From: Agarivorans litoreus
Lineage (GTDB): Bacteria; Pseudomonadota; Gammaproteobacteria; Enterobacterales; Celerinatantimonadaceae
Length of the DNA: 64,000 bases
Direction of reading: 5' to 3'
NCBI RefSeq assembly: GCF_019649015.1
Contig: NZ_BLPI01000001.1
Coordinates: 3,901,001-3,965,000 of the forward strand
In this document: piece after piece, positions 63,663 to 64,000 of the stretch
Layout: each line of letters opens with the position of its first letter
Position numbering within the stretch: the first letter of the stretch is position 1
Translations under genes and position numbers: made by a program
The notes under the pieces: model-generated
Seen by the model: only the letters and a program-made list of their open reading frames with translations
What the model was told of the DNA's origin: nothing
Databases searched by the model: none

Positions 63663-64000
63663 ATGCTGGATGACGTAAAGCAGCTTATTTTACTGTTTAA
63701 TGAAACCTTTGCTGATTTTAATACTGAGCTAGTTGCTGGAGAGGATGAACCGATTTATCTGCCAGCAGGTGAAGATAGGGTTAAGCACCAAATAGTGTTT
63801 GCTCATGGTTTTTATGCCAGTGCCTTACATGAGATTGCTCATTGGTGCATAGCTGGTGAGCAGCGTCGACAGTTAGAAGATTACGGCTATTGGTATGAGG
63901 CAGATGGGCGAAACCAACAGCAGCAATTGGACTTTGAAAAAGTGGAGTATAAGCCACAAGCCGTGGAGTGTGGCTTAGCGCGTGCTGCAGGACGTACTTT
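63663..64000 (+). CDS. epmC: Elongation factor P hydroxylase EpmC, N-terminal part
   Basis: EpmC hydroxylates the modified lysine of elongation factor P. The gene runs off the right edge; 112 complete codons are present. Recognisable blocks are DEPIYLPAG, IVFAHGFYASALHEIAHWCIAG (with the metal-binding HEIAHW) and DYGYWYEADGRNQQQQ, all matching E. coli EpmC (YfcM), which also lies near aroC. The start at 63663 has a weak AGAGAAT-type ribosome binding site. Completeness cannot be judged. Confidence 0.92.
   Translation, partial: MLDDVKQLILLFNETFADFNTELVAGEDEPIYLPAGEDRVKHQIVFAHGFYASALHEIAHWCIAGEQRRQLEDYGYWYEADGRNQQQQLDFEKVEYKPQAVECGLARAAGRT

Overview
This 64 kb window reads as chromosomal DNA of a polar-flagellated marine gammaproteobacterium, most likely in Alteromonadales close to Agarivorans, Shewanella or Vibrio. 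That placement is inference from gene families and order: a FlrABC-type sigma-54 flagellar hierarchy, several short flagellins with a nonulosonate glycosylation cluster, a rhombosortase gene, and an E. coli-like fadL/yfcZ/fadIJ/sixA/smrB/prmB/aroC/epmC neighbourhood. No tRNA, rRNA, insertion sequence, prophage or CRISPR array was recognised. All positions were read by eye.

Region 1 (1-31300) is a flagellar locus. It opens with the end of cheR, then rod, hook, ring and junction genes flgBCDE and flgFGHIJKL. Each block has a -24/-12 (sigma-54) promoter, and a terminator separates them. Two flagellin genes with sigma-28 promoters follow, then flaG, fliD, fliS and a fliT-like gene. A large Maf-type flagellin glycosyltransferase, an unknown small protein and a methyltransferase come next. 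On the opposite strand lies a tightly overlapping seven-gene cluster, pseB-pseC-pseF-pseG-(ATP-grasp)-(HAD)-pseI, that should make a CMP-activated pseudaminic-acid-type sugar for the flagellins. No pseH acetyltransferase is present; the ATP-grasp/HAD pair lies between pseG and pseI. The master regulators flrA, flrB and flrC close the locus, and fliE and later flagellar genes do not follow.

Region 2 (31450-42650) is housekeeping: cmk-rpsA-ihfB-lapA-lapB-pyrF, a rhombosortase, queC and queE (7-deazaguanine synthesis), galE, an H-NS-family gene, and a NhaC-superfamily transporter preceded by a clear lysine riboswitch, which makes it a predicted lysine transporter. tdk follows.

Region 3 (42640-64000) matches the E. 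coli fatty-acid and chorismate neighbourhood with extra genes inserted. fadL and yfcZ are split by an ECF sigma factor/DUF3379 pair. yfcZ and fadIJ are split by a MoxR/DUF58/DUF4381/BatA/BatB-C/BatD operon. fadJ and sixA are split by a large M16 peptidase. A FadR-like operator precedes fadI and a degenerate one precedes fadL. smrB, prmB, aroC and the start of epmC end the window.

The points most worth following up are the pseH-less sugar cluster with ATP-grasp and HAD enzymes, the internally duplicated Maf protein, an orphan copy of the flagellin leader and ribosome binding site, tandem sigma-28 promoters exactly 100 bp apart of which one fires into a terminator stem, and the lysine-riboswitch transporter.
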